This document shows, in pieces, positions 8,799 through 17,824 of a stretch of 48,247 nt of DNA. The DNA is from Planctomycetota bacterium (GTDB lineage: Bacteria > Planctomycetota > E44-bin39). The stretch is from contig SOJX01000126.1 in NCBI GenBank assembly GCA_004376375.1, forward strand, positions 1 to 48,247, given 5' to 3'. The position numbers and the translations under genes are program-made. The notes below the pieces were generated by a model that was not told the DNA's origin, searched no databases, and saw only the letters and a program-made list of their open reading frames with translations. The stretch's first letter is position 1; each line of letters starts with the position of its first letter.

Positions 8799-8827
8799 TT
8801 GATTTTGGCGTGTGTCGTGCGTACAAT
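8799..8827 (+). promoter_or_regulatory. Promoter of the Lon-like protease gene
   Basis: TTGATT (8799-8804), 17-base spacer, TACAAT (8822-8827), about 48 bases before the ATG. GGAGG at 8861-8865 is the ribosome site. Confidence 0.7.
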
Positions 8828-8874
8828 CACAAACCAGCTAAGGTCTTGGAGAGATTTCACGGAGGACAACTTGA

Positions 8875-11448
8875 ATGGCCAAAGCCAGGCTGAGTAAGAA
8901 GGCCCGCAAGGTTCCCGTAAACAAGCTGCGCTGGGACTGCGACCCCTCGGTTTTTCAGCATGACTCTTCGGCTGACGTGAAGCCGTCCACCGAGATGGTC
9001 GGCCAGGACCGCGCGCTCAAGGCTATTACGATGGGCGGGACGATTCCCGGACCCGGCTTCAATATTTTCGTCACCGGCTATTCCGGCACGGGGAAGCAGA
9101 CCGCGGTCAGGCTCGTGCTCGAATCGCTGATGCCGGAAAAGCCCGACCTCCGCGACCGGCTTTACGTCTTCAATTTCAACGAGCCCGACCTGCCGAGGCT
9201 GATAACGCTTTCGGCCGGCAAGGGCGCGCAGTTCAAGACCGATATCGACGAGCTGGTCGCGTATATGAAGCAGAACGTGCAGCGCCTCTTTGAAGAGGAG
9301 GCGTTCCGCCGCCAGCGCGACGTTATTGTCCAGAAGTATTCCCAGATGGAAAAGGAGCTGGTGGGCGAGTTCGACAAGAAGATATCGGAGAGAGGCTTCA
9401 CGCTCGGCCAGATACAGACCGGCATGTTTTCGCGCCCCGATATTCTGCCCGTCATCGAAGACAAGCCCGTTCCCATCGAGAACCTCGAGGGCATGGTCGA
9501 GGAAGGCGAGCTTACGCTCGCGAAGATGAAAGAGATTCGTGAAACCTATGATTCCTTCAAGGGCGAGTTCAGCGATATCCTCAGGCAGAGCCGCGAGCTG
9601 GGCCGCGCCGCGGGCAAGGAGCTCGAGGAGTTCGAGCGCCAGGCAATCAGGTCGCTCGTTGACGAAACAATCGAGGAAATAAGGAAACGCTATCCGGTTG
9701 ATGCGGTCAGCGCGTATCTCGATGAATTCCTGGCTTACATTCTGGATAATGTCGTTATTTTCAAGGAAGAGAAGGAAGGCTCCAAATCGCCGTTGCCTTT
9801 TCCCATGCCGAGCCGCCAGTCGCAGGAAGACCCTTTCCTGCCGCTTCAGGTCAACCTGGTGCTCGACAACTCGCATACCGAAAGCTGTCCGCTAATCACC
9901 GAGTCGCACCCGACGTATAACAACCTGTTCGGCGTAATTGAGAAGACCGTTACCGGCGGCGGTTATCTCAAGACCGATTTTACGAAGATACGCGCGGGTT
10001 CTCTTCTTCGGGCCGACGGCGGTTACATAGTCCTCAACGCCCTCGACGTCCTGATGGAGACGGGGGTCTGGCCCACGCTCAAGCGTACGCTCAAGAACAA
10101 TACGCTCGAGATTCAGGGGCTTGACGCCTATCTTCTCCTTTCCGCTTCGGCGATAAAGCCGGCTCCGATTGACATAAAGGTCAAGGTCGTGCTCATAGGC
10201 GACCCGTACATGTATCACCTTCTTAATGAGTATGACGACGACTTCAGGAAGATTTTCAAGGTGCGCGCCGATTTCGACACGGAGATGAAGCTTTCCCGGA
10301 CCAACATCAGCCGTTTCATGGAAGTCATTGCCAGGGCGTGCGAGTCGGAAGAATTTCTGCCCTGCGACAGGTCGGGCATGGCGAGGCTTGTCGAGTTCGG
10401 CGTCCGCCGGGCGGGCCGGAAAGGGCGCCTTACGACCCAGTTTTCCGCCGCGGCCGACATCGCCCGGGAGGCCAACTACTGGGGGCGCGCCGAGAAGGCG
10501 GAGAAAATCACCGCTGCCCATGTCGAGAAAGCTATCGACGAATACAAGGACAGGCACCGGCTGCCGGAAGAAAAACTGCAGCAGATGATCGACGATAATG
10601 TGCTGCTCATCGATACCGACGGAGAAACGGTCGGCCAGGTCAACGGGCTCTCGGTCTACGATTTCGGAGTCTACGCCTTCGGGAGGCCGACGCGGATTAC
10701 GGCAAGCGTTTCGGTCGGGCGCGCGGGCGTCACGAATATCGAGCGCGAGGCCAAGCTCTCGGGAAAAATCTACGACAAGGGCATGCTCATACTCACGGGC
10801 TACCTCAGGAAGCTTTTCGGCCAGCGGCGCAGCGTGTCGCTTACGGCTTCAATCGCTTTCGAGCAGTCCTATTCCGGCGTCGAGGGCGACTCGGCCAGCA
10901 TGGCCGAGCTCTATGCCCTGCTTTCGGCGATAAGCGAAATCCCGGTCAGGCAGGACATCGCCGTTACGGGCTCCATGAACCAGCAGGGCGAGGCGCAGGC
11001 CATCGGCGGCGTAAACGAGAAGATAGAGGGTTTCTTCGACGTGTGCATGTCGCGCGGCCTGACCGGCAAACAGGGCGTTATCATCCCGGAGGCCAACGTC
11101 GAGGACCTGATGCTCCGCCGTGACGTCGTCGAGGCCTGCAGGAAGAGAAAATTCAACGTCTGGTCCATCTCGAGGGTTGAGGAAGGCGTTCCTCTTTTGA
11201 TGGGAAAACCGGCCGGCGCTCCCGGCGCAAAGGGAAAGTATACGCGAAACAGCGTTTACGCGGTCGTGGACGCGCGTTTCAAGGCGATAGAAGACATACT
11301 GGACGGAAACGGCAGTGGCGAAGAAAAAGAGTCAGAAAAAAAGTCCAAAAAAGGCAAGTCCAAAAAAGGCGGGCGCAAAAAAGACAGGCGCAAAAAAAAG
11401 CCGAAAAAAAAGCCAGGGAAAAAGAAAAAAGCCCGAAAAGGCAGTTGA
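8875..11448 (+). CDS. Lon-like ATP-dependent protease (AAA_32 plus Lon C-terminal domain)
   Basis: 857 residues. This group has an AAA+ motor and a C-terminal Lon Ser/Lys protease domain but no classical Lon N-domain. The Walker A motif is GYSGTGKQT at 68-76; a long helical insert follows (about 120-300); the second nucleotide-site region is around DGGYIVLNALDVL. The protease domain holds GVEGDSASMAELYALLSAIS with catalytic Ser near 672 and GGVNEKIEGFF with catalytic Lys near 715. Residues from about 815 onward form an extreme Lys-rich tail (KKSKKGKSKKGG and onward), absent from typical members, encoded by DNA that also encodes the DprA N-terminus in another frame. It probably acts in cytoplasmic protein quality control; substrates are unknown. 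Confidence 0.92.
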   Translation: MAKARLSKKARKVPVNKLRWDCDPSVFQHDSSADVKPSTEMVGQDRALKAITMGGTIPGPGFNIFVTGYSGTGKQTAVRLVLESLMPEKPDLRDRLYVFNFNEPDLPRLITLSAGKGAQFKTDIDELVAYMKQNVQRLFEEEAFRRQRDVIVQKYSQMEKELVGEFDKKISERGFTLGQIQTGMFSRPDILPVIEDKPVPIENLEGMVEEGELTLAKMKEIRETYDSFKGEFSDILRQSRELGRAAGKELEEFERQAIRSLVDETIEEIRKRYPVDAVSAYLDEFLAYILDNVVIFKEEKEGSKSPLPFPMPSRQSQEDPFLPLQVNLVLDNSHTESCPLITESHPTYNNLFGVIEKTVTGGGYLKTDFTKIRAGSLLRADGGYIVLNALDVLMETGVWPTLKRTLKNNTLEIQGLDAYLLLSASAIKPAPIDIKVKVVLIGDPYMYHLLNEYDDDFRKIFKVRADFDTEMKLSRTNISRFMEVIARACESEEFLPCDRSGMARLVEFGVRRAGRKGRLTTQFSAAADIAREANYWGRAEKAEKITAAHVEKAIDEYKDRHRLPEEKLQQMIDDNVLLIDTDGETVGQVNGLSVYDFGVYAFGRPTRITASVSVGRAGVTNIEREAKLSGKIYDKGMLILTGYLRKLFGQRRSVSLTASIAFEQSYSGVEGDSASMAELYALLSAISEIPVRQDIAVTGSMNQQGEAQAIGGVNEKIEGFFDVCMSRGLTGKQGVIIPEANVEDLMLRRDVVEACRKRKFNVWSISRVEEGVPLLMGKPAGAPGAKGKYTRNSVYAVVDARFKAIEDILDGNGSGEEKESEKKSKKGKSKKGGRKKDRRKKKPKKKPGKKKKARKGS

Positions 11449-12607
11449 AGTCGAAAAACCGCTGCCTGTTTCGGATTCGGCTTCCGTACTGGACGATGCC
11501 GCGATCGACCCGATAATCCTTCACCGGCTCGCGCTCACCCGCGGCGTGGGCTACCGCCGCCTGTGCGCCCTCCGGCAGGCCTTCCCGAGAATCGAAGCCG
11601 TTTTCAGCGCGCCGCTCGACAGGCTGAGCGGGATAGAGCGCTTTGGAAAGAAACTCGCAAGGGCAATCCTCGACCCGAAGACCGAGGAGATGGCTTATGC
11701 CGAGCGCAAGCGCGCCGAGGCCGAAGGTATAGATATCGTATATCACGGTCATTTCGGGTATCCGGACGAGCTGAATAATGTTTTCGATCCTCCGCTGCTC
11801 CTTTACATAAAGGGCAATCTGTCTTCGCTCGCAAAACCGGCGTTTGCAATCGTCGGCTCGCGCAACTGCGGGACGTACGGCAGGAAGTATGCGGCCTATT
11901 TCGGGCGCGAGCTTGCGCGGTCCGGTTTTACGGTCGTAAGCGGTCTTGCCCGCGGCGCCGATGCGGAGGCCCATCGCGGCGCGCTCGATACCGGCACGAC
12001 GGCGGCCGTTCTCGGGTGCGGCATCGACGTGGTTTACCCGCCTGAACACAGGGATCTGGCAGACGTTATTGCGGACAAAGGCTGCATTATTTCCGAGTTT
12101 CCGATGGGCACCAGTCCCGAGCGGGGTAATTTTCCCAGGCGCAACCGTATTATTTCCGGCCTTTCAATCGGCGTGCTTATTATTCAGGCGGGCGCGCGCA
12201 GCGGTGCGCTCATCACGGCCCGCTGGGCCGCGGAGCAGGGTAAATACGTGTTTGCGGTTCCCGGGCGAATCGACGTCGAGCAAAGCGTCGGGAGCAACCG
12301 GTTGATAAAGGACGGCGCGCACCTCGCCGAGAACGCGCGGGACATCCTGGAGGTCATCGCGCCTGAAATCGCCAGGCGCAGGTCCGAACTCGGCCAAGAG
12401 CAGCCGGAGAAAAAGCTCGCACCGCCGCCCGACCTTGCGGAGAGCTCGCTGTCGGTTTACAGGAAGCTCGAGGTCGAGCCGAAACACATCGACGTAATCG
12501 CGGCCGAGACAGGCCTCGGCGTCGACAAGGCCGCGGTCGCGTTGCTCGACCTGGAGCTTCGCAGGCTTGTGGTCCGCAATCCCGGACAGACGTATTCGCT
12601 TCCATAG
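11315..12607 (+). CDS. dprA: DNA processing protein DprA
   Basis: 430 residues. DprA loads RecA on incoming single-stranded DNA during natural transformation. Order: a Lys-rich N-terminal extension (1-45), a helix-hairpin-helix-like segment (LALTRGVGYRRLCALRQAFP), the Rossmann fold with VGSRNCGTYG, VVSGLARGADAEAHRGAL, then NFPRRNRIISGLS and GARSGALITARWAAEQGK. A C-terminal winged helix follows (about 375-430). The start is GTG at 11315, preceded by GGA. No start codon lies between the upstream stop at 11448 and well inside the conserved fold, so the 134-bp overlap with the protease gene looks real. The two genes should be co-transcribed and coupled. Confidence 0.93.
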   Translation: MAKKKSQKKSPKKASPKKAGAKKTGAKKSRKKSQGKRKKPEKAVEVEKPLPVSDSASVLDDAAIDPIILHRLALTRGVGYRRLCALRQAFPRIEAVFSAPLDRLSGIERFGKKLARAILDPKTEEMAYAERKRAEAEGIDIVYHGHFGYPDELNNVFDPPLLLYIKGNLSSLAKPAFAIVGSRNCGTYGRKYAAYFGRELARSGFTVVSGLARGADAEAHRGALDTGTTAAVLGCGIDVVYPPEHRDLADVIADKGCIISEFPMGTSPERGNFPRRNRIISGLSIGVLIIQAGARSGALITARWAAEQGKYVFAVPGRIDVEQSVGSNRLIKDGAHLAENARDILEVIAPEIARRRSELGQEQPEKKLAPPPDLAESSLSVYRKLEVEPKHIDVIAAETGLGVDKAAVALLDLELRRLVVRNPGQTYSLP

Positions 12608-12667
12608 AAAAAGAAAATCCCGGTAGAAATTACGGAAGAGGAGGAAGAACTCGAAAGGTCGAGGCGG

Positions 12668-13003
12668 CTAATTGAGCAGTTCTTCAGCGGCCGCCTGAGC
12701 GATATCACCGGCGACCGAGGTCGATTTATCTTTTTCGGCCTCTTTTTCTTTTTCCGCGCGGGATTTCATGAAATAATAGACCGTCCCGACCGCGATTACT
12801 ATTGCTACCGCGACTATGCCGCTGACCCCGCCCAGGCTCTGAGTAATCTGGATTATCGCGCCAAGAAGAATTACGCCGACCACGAGCACGACGGCGAACC
12901 TGACCGTGCCGGGCCACGCGTTTTTCCAGTCGCGCACCTTGAGGAGCGCGCAAAGAAAGCTCGTTGCAGCCGCTACAATTAGAAAAAGGATTACATGAAT
13001 CAT
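12668..13003 (-). CDS. Small membrane protein
   Basis: 111 residues with about three hydrophobic segments: 2-20 (IHVILFLIVAAATSFLCALL), 33-55 (TVRFAVVLVVGVILLGAII) and 57-79 (GGVSGIVAVAIVIAVGTVYYFM). A charged tail (KSRAEKEKEAEKDK) follows. I do not recognise a family. The ATG overlaps the stop of the TM2-like protein gene in an ATGA, so they are coupled and may act together in the inner membrane. Confidence 0.75.
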   Translation of the reverse strand: MIHVILFLIVAAATSFLCALLKVRDWKNAWPGTVRFAVVLVVGVILLGAIIQITQSLGGVSGIVAVAIVIAVGTVYYFMKSRAEKEKEAEKDKSTSVAGDIAQAAAEELLN

Positions 13004-13590
13004 TTCGTATCTTCCGGTTTTCTTACGGGTTCAACAGTATTTCCCTGCGGAGATTCACCGTCCCTCCGGTTGGGAGTAACGGCGGTCTCGGCGGCGTCGA
13101 GAATTACCAGCAGGTTCAGGAGGCCCGCGATGGTTGTGAGCAGCAGGCCGAGCTCGTGCCATGGATTTATATGTCCGCGCTTGCCGTAAGCGCTTTTGAG
13201 AGTTTCTTCCCTGTGGTTTTTGATGTCGCTGAATGAAAGCTTGCCTCGGCCTTCCGGTTTCAGCGTGCGTTTATCGCGCATGTATTTCAGGGCCGCGGTT
13301 CCGAGCGTCGGCCCGCCGGCGCCCAGCTGGCCGTAGATGGCGATGTCGTGGAAGACTATGTCGATCGCGAGCCCGCCCGAAATAATCAGGCCGACGGCGA
13401 TTGCACCGGCAATGAGCGCGAAGAAGAGCGCGCCGCGGCGAAAATCGCCCGCGTAAACGTGCCCCAGTCCGGGCACAAGCCACGACAGGATCGCCGCGAG
13501 CGCGGCGCTCCTGGGCTTTCGCAAAGTTACGGCCGCGAGGGTTTTCTTATCAGCGGCCGACGTGTTTTCCTGCGGTTTTTCAGTCGTCAC
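13000..13590 (-). CDS. Membrane protein with a DUF6677/TM2-like segment
   Basis: 196 residues. The stretch RSAALAAILSWLVPGLGHVYAGDFRRGALFF (about 27-57) is the pattern of TM2/DUF6677-type small membrane proteins (a helix, PGLGHVYAG turn, second helix). A further helix lies near 150-168 (LGLLLTTIAGLLNLLVILDAAE). The function of the family is not established. The start overlaps the end of lptB by 4 bp and the stop overlaps the next small membrane protein by 4 bp, so the three form a coupled run. Confidence 0.75.
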   Translation of the reverse strand: MTTEKPQENTSAADKKTLAAVTLRKPRSAALAAILSWLVPGLGHVYAGDFRRGALFFALIAGAIAVGLIISGGLAIDIVFHDIAIYGQLGAGGPTLGTAALKYMRDKRTLKPEGRGKLSFSDIKNHREETLKSAYGKRGHINPWHELGLLLTTIAGLLNLLVILDAAETAVTPNRRDGESPQGNTVEPVRKPEDTK

Positions 13591-14363
13591 TTACTGATTC
13601 TCCTGGCTTTCTTTTCGCGGATTTCCTGGAGTTCCTGCAGGAAATCGGTGCGGAAGTCCTTGCCCAGGTAGCGGTCCTGGACGTCCGGGTTGTCGATAAG
13701 CTCCTCCGGCGTCCCCTCGGCGAGTATCTTGCCCTCGTCGATGATGTACGCGCGGTCGGTAATCGACAGCGTTTCGCGGACGTCGTGGTCCGTGATAAGT
13801 ATCGCGATTTTTCTGCCCGTGAGTCCGAGAATTATTTTCTTTATTTCGCTTTTGACCTTCGGGTCCACGGCGGCGAACGGCTCGTCGAGGAGGAGGATGC
13901 TGGGGTTTGTCGTCAGGGCGCGTGCGATCTCGAGCCGCCTGCGCTCACCGCCGGAAAGGGTGTCCGCGTTCGCCTTTCTCACAGTGCCCAGGCCGAAATC
14001 CCGGATAAGGTTTTCCAGCACGGAAGTGCGCGATTCCCTGTCCGTCCCGGGCACGCGCTCGAGAATCGCGAGAATGTTTTCCTCGACCGTGAGTCCCCTG
14101 AAGACGGACTTGTCCTGAAAGAGGTAGCCTATGCCGCGCCTGGCCCGCTTATAGACCGGCAGCGCGGTCACCTTTTCCTCGTTCAGGAACACGTCGCCCT
14201 CGTCCGGCTTGAGCATGCCGACGATCATGTTGAAGGTCGTGGTCTTTCCCGCACCGTTCGGGCCGAGCAGGCCGACTGTCTCGCCCGGGTCGATTTTGAA
14301 CGAGATGCGGTTGACCACGGCTCTCGAACCGTAACGCTTTACCAGGTCCTTTACCTCTAACAT
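13587..14363 (-). CDS. lptB: LPS export ABC transporter ATPase LptB
   Basis: 258 residues. LptB powers LptFG to extract lipopolysaccharide from the inner membrane and send it to the outer membrane. Walker A GPNGAGKTTT starts at 34, the Q-loop is in YLFQDKSVFRGLTVEENI, the signature is LSGGERRRLEIARAL, Walker B is ILLLDEPFAAVDP, and the H-loop is ITDHDVRETL. The YLFQ..S.FR.LTVE.N pattern is characteristic of LptB rather than amino-acid transporters. Usual LptA/LptC genes do not follow; instead two small membrane proteins do. It suggests an outer membrane with LPS. Confidence 0.93.
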   Translation of the reverse strand: MLEVKDLVKRYGSRAVVNRISFKIDPGETVGLLGPNGAGKTTTFNMIVGMLKPDEGDVFLNEEKVTALPVYKRARRGIGYLFQDKSVFRGLTVEENILAILERVPGTDRESRTSVLENLIRDFGLGTVRKANADTLSGGERRRLEIARALTTNPSILLLDEPFAAVDPKVKSEIKKIILGLTGRKIAILITDHDVRETLSITDRAYIIDEGKILAEGTPEELIDNPDVQDRYLGKDFRTDFLQELQEIREKKARRISK

Positions 14364-14396
14364 GTTACAATCCTAAATGATTTTCCAGCGGATTAC

Positions 14397-14422
14397 ACGC
14401 GCAGCAAGCTGCGCCGCTAAAC
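14397..14422 (-). repeat. 26-bp dispersed palindromic repeat, copy 1
   Basis: Contains GCGCAGC AA GCTGCGC. Its reverse complement matches 44428-44453 exactly over 26 bp. Both copies lie between genes and close to phased short tandem arrays. Confidence 0.85.
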
Positions 14423-14434
14423 AAATTTGCATTT

Positions 14435-14466
14435 CTCCTTGTCGCCTTGTCTCCCCGTCTCCTTGT
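14435..14466 (-). repeat. Octamer tandem array (ACAAGGNG type)
   Basis: Four phased 8-mers, consensus CTCCTTGT on the plus strand, between lptB and the end of lepB. On the minus strand the unit is ACAAGGAG, the same word family as the array at 19891-19954. Confidence 0.85.
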
Positions 14467-15840
14467 CTATTTTATAAGTTTTATCTCCCACGGCTTCCAG
14501 AAGACCATGAATGCGCGGCCGACGATGTTTTCCTCCGGCAGCGCTCCCCAGCTGCGCGAGTCGGTCGAGTTTACCGTGTTGTCGCCGAGCGCGAAATAAT
14601 GTCCTTCGGGGATTTCCTCGGGGCCGAAACTGTTGTCATGTGAGTCACCGCGGTGGTAAAGGTCGCGGTGTATCGTGACTTTGGAGATTTCCACGGCCGC
14701 GTTTTGGGCGATAAACTCGAGTTCAGCGTCTTCTACTTCTTCATCGTCGTCGGAGAGGGAGCCGTCGCCGTAATCGTGCTCAAGAAACTTTTTACCGTTT
14801 ATCCAGAGCTGCATGCGGTCGTCGCGGTTGACGCAAACAACTTCCGTCGCTTTCCCGACGGGGAGCGTCAGTTTTTCATTCACAGTAAGAGGTTGCTCGT
14901 GCCGGTAAAGGCCGGTCGCCTTACCGCCGTCACCTTCAATTTTCAGGATGAAGACGTGGTTAAGAGAATCCTTTCTCCGTTCTTCTTCGAGCTTTACCGT
15001 GAGCGACCCGCCCGGCTTCGACGGCGTGACTGTAAAAGCAATGCGTGCATCCGCGGCAGGCGTTTTTTCCTCATTTTTGTTATAATAACGCTTGTCGTCG
15101 GAATCTTCCTCGAGATTATAGCCGTTCCGTATATCGATATCTTTCAAGCCGTCGGGCCTGGCGAATTGCACGGTTGAGTTGTCGGCCGTCTCGACTACCA
15201 GGCTGTTTGGTTCTATTTTCCATTGCGGGTTTTCGGCGTCCGCGTTTCGCCATGGGATAAGCGCCTGATTTTTCGGCGCGTGCTCCATGCTGTAAACAGG
15301 GAACCAGAGCGACTCCTGTGTTTCATCGTCTTTGCGCAGGATTTTGCCATTGATATAGATATCGCCGTTCTTTATTGCGATGGTTTCGCCCGACAGGCCG
15401 ACAAGGCGTTTGATGTAATCGCGCCAGGGCTCTCTCGGGTACTTGAATACGATGACGTCCCACCGTTTCGGCTTTGAAAAGGCGTAGAGGAACTTGTTGA
15501 CGAGGATCTTGTGCCCGGACGTGAAGGTTTCCCTCGGGCGATAATCGAAACGGCAGTTCGGGCAGATCACGTTTGCGGGAAGCTCGGGCCTGTGCGAGCC
15601 GCTGCGGCTCGCGCCGATGGAGAACTTCCATTTGCACTCGGGGCATTCCTGCGGGCGGTGGTCGCCGTAGAGCGTGGGTGCCATCGAGCCGGTCGGTATC
15701 TCGAAGGCCTGGACCGCGAAATGGCGGATGATGAGCGCGAGCACGACCGCGATGATAATCGCTTCGACGTTTTCGCGGAACCATCCCCACGGCGTTATTT
15801 TTCTGGGCGGTTGTTCCGTGGCGCCTTTGCCGGCGGTCAT
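14467..15840 (-). CDS. lepB: Signal peptidase I with zinc-ribbon and lectin-like inserts
   Basis: 457 residues from MTAGKGATEQ; this ATG overlaps the lepA stop by one base (TAATG) and has AAGGAGGA before it. It cleaves signal peptides at the outer face of the inner membrane. A helix at about 25-43 is followed by EIPTGSMAPTL with catalytic Ser52; catalytic Lys144 is in DYIKRLVGLSGE; GDNTVNSTDSR near the end is the conserved box E. Two inserts stand out: CPEC (66-69) and CPNC (93-96), which look like a zinc ribbon, and about 200 extra residues (roughly 165-385) with a beta-rich concanavalin/LamG-like pattern (MQLWINGKKFLEHDY). Typical enzymes are 200-320 residues. Confidence 0.92.
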   Translation of the reverse strand: MTAGKGATEQPPRKITPWGWFRENVEAIIIAVVLALIIRHFAVQAFEIPTGSMAPTLYGDHRPQECPECKWKFSIGASRSGSHRPELPANVICPNCRFDYRPRETFTSGHKILVNKFLYAFSKPKRWDVIVFKYPREPWRDYIKRLVGLSGETIAIKNGDIYINGKILRKDDETQESLWFPVYSMEHAPKNQALIPWRNADAENPQWKIEPNSLVVETADNSTVQFARPDGLKDIDIRNGYNLEEDSDDKRYYNKNEEKTPAADARIAFTVTPSKPGGSLTVKLEEERRKDSLNHVFILKIEGDGGKATGLYRHEQPLTVNEKLTLPVGKATEVVCVNRDDRMQLWINGKKFLEHDYGDGSLSDDDEEVEDAELEFIAQNAAVEISKVTIHRDLYHRGDSHDNSFGPEEIPEGHYFALGDNTVNSTDSRSWGALPEENIVGRAFMVFWKPWEIKLIK

Positions 15841-17639
15841 TAGTCCTCCTTCACCTTGAGGACGGCCATGAACGCCTTCTGCGGTATCTCGACGTTGCCT
15901 ACCTGTTTCATCCTTTTTTTGCCGGCTTTCTGTTTCTCGAGCAGCTTGCGCTTGCGGGTGACGTCGCCGCCGTAGCACTTGGCGGTCACGTTTTTGCGCA
16001 TCGGGCTTATGGTTTCCCGCGCGACGACGCGTCCGCCTATCGCCGCCTGGAGCGGTATTTGGAACATGTGGCGCGGAATCTCTTTTTTCAGCTTGCGGAT
16101 AAGTGCGCGGCCGCGGCGCTCGGCCACTTCGCGGTGAACGATGGTCGAGAGCGCGTCGACCGGGACTTCGTTGACGAGTATCGAGAGCTTGACGAGCCTG
16201 CCGGACTTGTAGCCCGTCACCTCGTAATCGAGCGTGCCGTAGCCGTGCGTTGCCGATTTCAGCTTGTCGTAGTAGTCGTAGATGATTTCCGAAAGCGGTA
16301 TGTCGTATTCGAGTATCACTCTCGTCTGCGAGAGGTATTCCTGTTTTACATATTTTCCGCGGCGGTTCTGGTTGAGCGTCATGAGCGTGCCGATGGATTT
16401 GGCGGGGCAGATAATCCTGACCCGCGCGATAGGTTCGCGGAACTCGCTTATCAGGTTCGGCTCGGGCAGTTTCGCCGGGCTGTCGATAAGAATCGTCTCG
16501 TTTGCGGTCGTGAGGATCTCGTATTTCACGGTGGGCGCGGTCTGGACGATGTCGACTCCGCTTTCGCGCTCGAGCCGTTCCTGCACGATTTCCATGTGCA
16601 GGAGGCCGAGGAAACCGCAGCGGAATCCGAAGCCGAGCGCGTCCGAGCTTTCCGGCTCGAAGGTGAACGAGGAATCGTTGAGCGCGAGTTTCTCGAGCGC
16701 CTTCCGCAGGTTTTCGAAATCGCCCGGCTGCGTGGGGTAGATGCCGCAGAAGACCATTGGTTTCGGCTCCTGGTAACCGGGCAGGGGCTCCACCTCGGCG
16801 CCCTTTGCGGGCGCGACCGTGTCGCCTATCTGGACGTCGGTCAGGATTTTAATCGATGCGGTGAAGTAGCCGACGTTGCCCGCGGTCAGCGAATCGATTT
16901 TCTGCATCGAGGGCTGAAAGATGCCGACTTCCGTGACTTCCCAGGTCTTTTCGGTCCGCAGCATTTTCACGCGCGAGCCGCGTTTCATCCCGCCGTCGAT
17001 TATGCGGACGTAGACGATGACGCCGCGATAGTCGTCGAATACTGCGTCGAAAACCAGGGCCCGGAGCGGTTTTTCGGGATCGCCTTCTGGCGGCGGGATG
17101 CGCCCGACGAGCGCGTCGAGCAGCTCGGGCACATTGTCGCCCGTTTTGGCCGATACGTCGAGCACTTCATCCGGCTCCGTGCCGAAGGAGGAGTGCAACT
17201 CCAGCGTTGCATCGTCCGGCCTTGCAGTGTCGAGGTCGGTCTTGTTGAGGACGGGAATCGTTTCGAGGCCTGCCTCGATTGCGAGATACATGTTCGCGAC
17301 GGTCTGGGCCTCGACGCCCTGCGAAGCGTCGACGAGAAGGATCGCGCCCTCGCACGCGGCAAGCGCGCGTGAAACCTCGTATGAAAAATCAACGTGGCCG
17401 GGCGTGTCGATGAGGTTTAGCGTATATTCTTTTCCGTTCTTTTCATAGGGCAGGCGGACGGCACGCGCCTTTATTGTTATTCCGCGTTCGCGTTCGAGGT
17501 CCATGTCGTCGAGCACCTGCTCGACGTTCTGCTTTTTCGAGATGACGCCGGTGAGCTCGAGGAACCTGTCCGCGAGCGTGGACTTGCCGTGGTCGATATG
17601 CGCGATGATGCAGAAGTTTCTGATGTTATCGAGTTTCAC
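15840..17639 (-). CDS. lepA: Elongation factor 4 (LepA)
   Basis: 599 residues, the normal size. A ribosome-binding GTPase proposed to back-translocate stalled ribosomes or help initiation and assembly. G1 is AHIDHGKST, the switch region is ERERGITIKA, G3 DTPGHVDF, G4 NKTDLD, and the family-specific C-terminal domain ends with KCYGGDVTRKRKLLEKQKAGKKRMK. The start is GTG (KLDNIRNFCIIAHIDHGK follows); no strong ribosome site is visible. lepB follows immediately with a one-base overlap, the classical lepA-lepB pairing. Confidence 0.97.
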   Translation of the reverse strand: MKLDNIRNFCIIAHIDHGKSTLADRFLELTGVISKKQNVEQVLDDMDLERERGITIKARAVRLPYEKNGKEYTLNLIDTPGHVDFSYEVSRALAACEGAILLVDASQGVEAQTVANMYLAIEAGLETIPVLNKTDLDTARPDDATLELHSSFGTEPDEVLDVSAKTGDNVPELLDALVGRIPPPEGDPEKPLRALVFDAVFDDYRGVIVYVRIIDGGMKRGSRVKMLRTEKTWEVTEVGIFQPSMQKIDSLTAGNVGYFTASIKILTDVQIGDTVAPAKGAEVEPLPGYQEPKPMVFCGIYPTQPGDFENLRKALEKLALNDSSFTFEPESSDALGFGFRCGFLGLLHMEIVQERLERESGVDIVQTAPTVKYEILTTANETILIDSPAKLPEPNLISEFREPIARVRIICPAKSIGTLMTLNQNRRGKYVKQEYLSQTRVILEYDIPLSEIIYDYYDKLKSATHGYGTLDYEVTGYKSGRLVKLSILVNEVPVDALSTIVHREVAERRGRALIRKLKKEIPRHMFQIPLQAAIGGRVVARETISPMRKNVTAKCYGGDVTRKRKLLEKQKAGKKRMKQVGNVEIPQKAFMAVLKVKED

Positions 17640-17729
17640 GCCGAAAAATTCCGATAAATTTTCCCAAGCAAGTATCCGTATCGCGATGAAATCGCAACGC
17701 GTTTTATCTTTATATCATATATTCATCTA

Positions 17730-17820
17730 ATTGATAATTGAAAATTGCAAATTGATAATTTTTAATTCCCAATTCTCAATATTCAATTCTCAATCTGCAA
17801 TCCGAAATCCGTAATCCGTG
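17730..17820. repeat. Heptamer tandem array, 13 phased units
   Basis: Thirteen consecutive 7-mers of the form ATTNNNA, drifting to ATCCGNA at the right end, with no phase slip. It fills the space between divergent lepA and the membrane-protein gene, and ends 4 bases before the -35 hexamer of the latter. Left units (ATTGATA) and right units (ATTCTCA) are partly inverted relative to each other. Confidence 0.9.
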
Positions 17821-17824
17821 ATTA

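Noticed and set aside
16059..17372. 437-codon plus-strand frame
   Set aside because: Antisense to lepA, whose motifs are complete; no ribosome site and biased composition.
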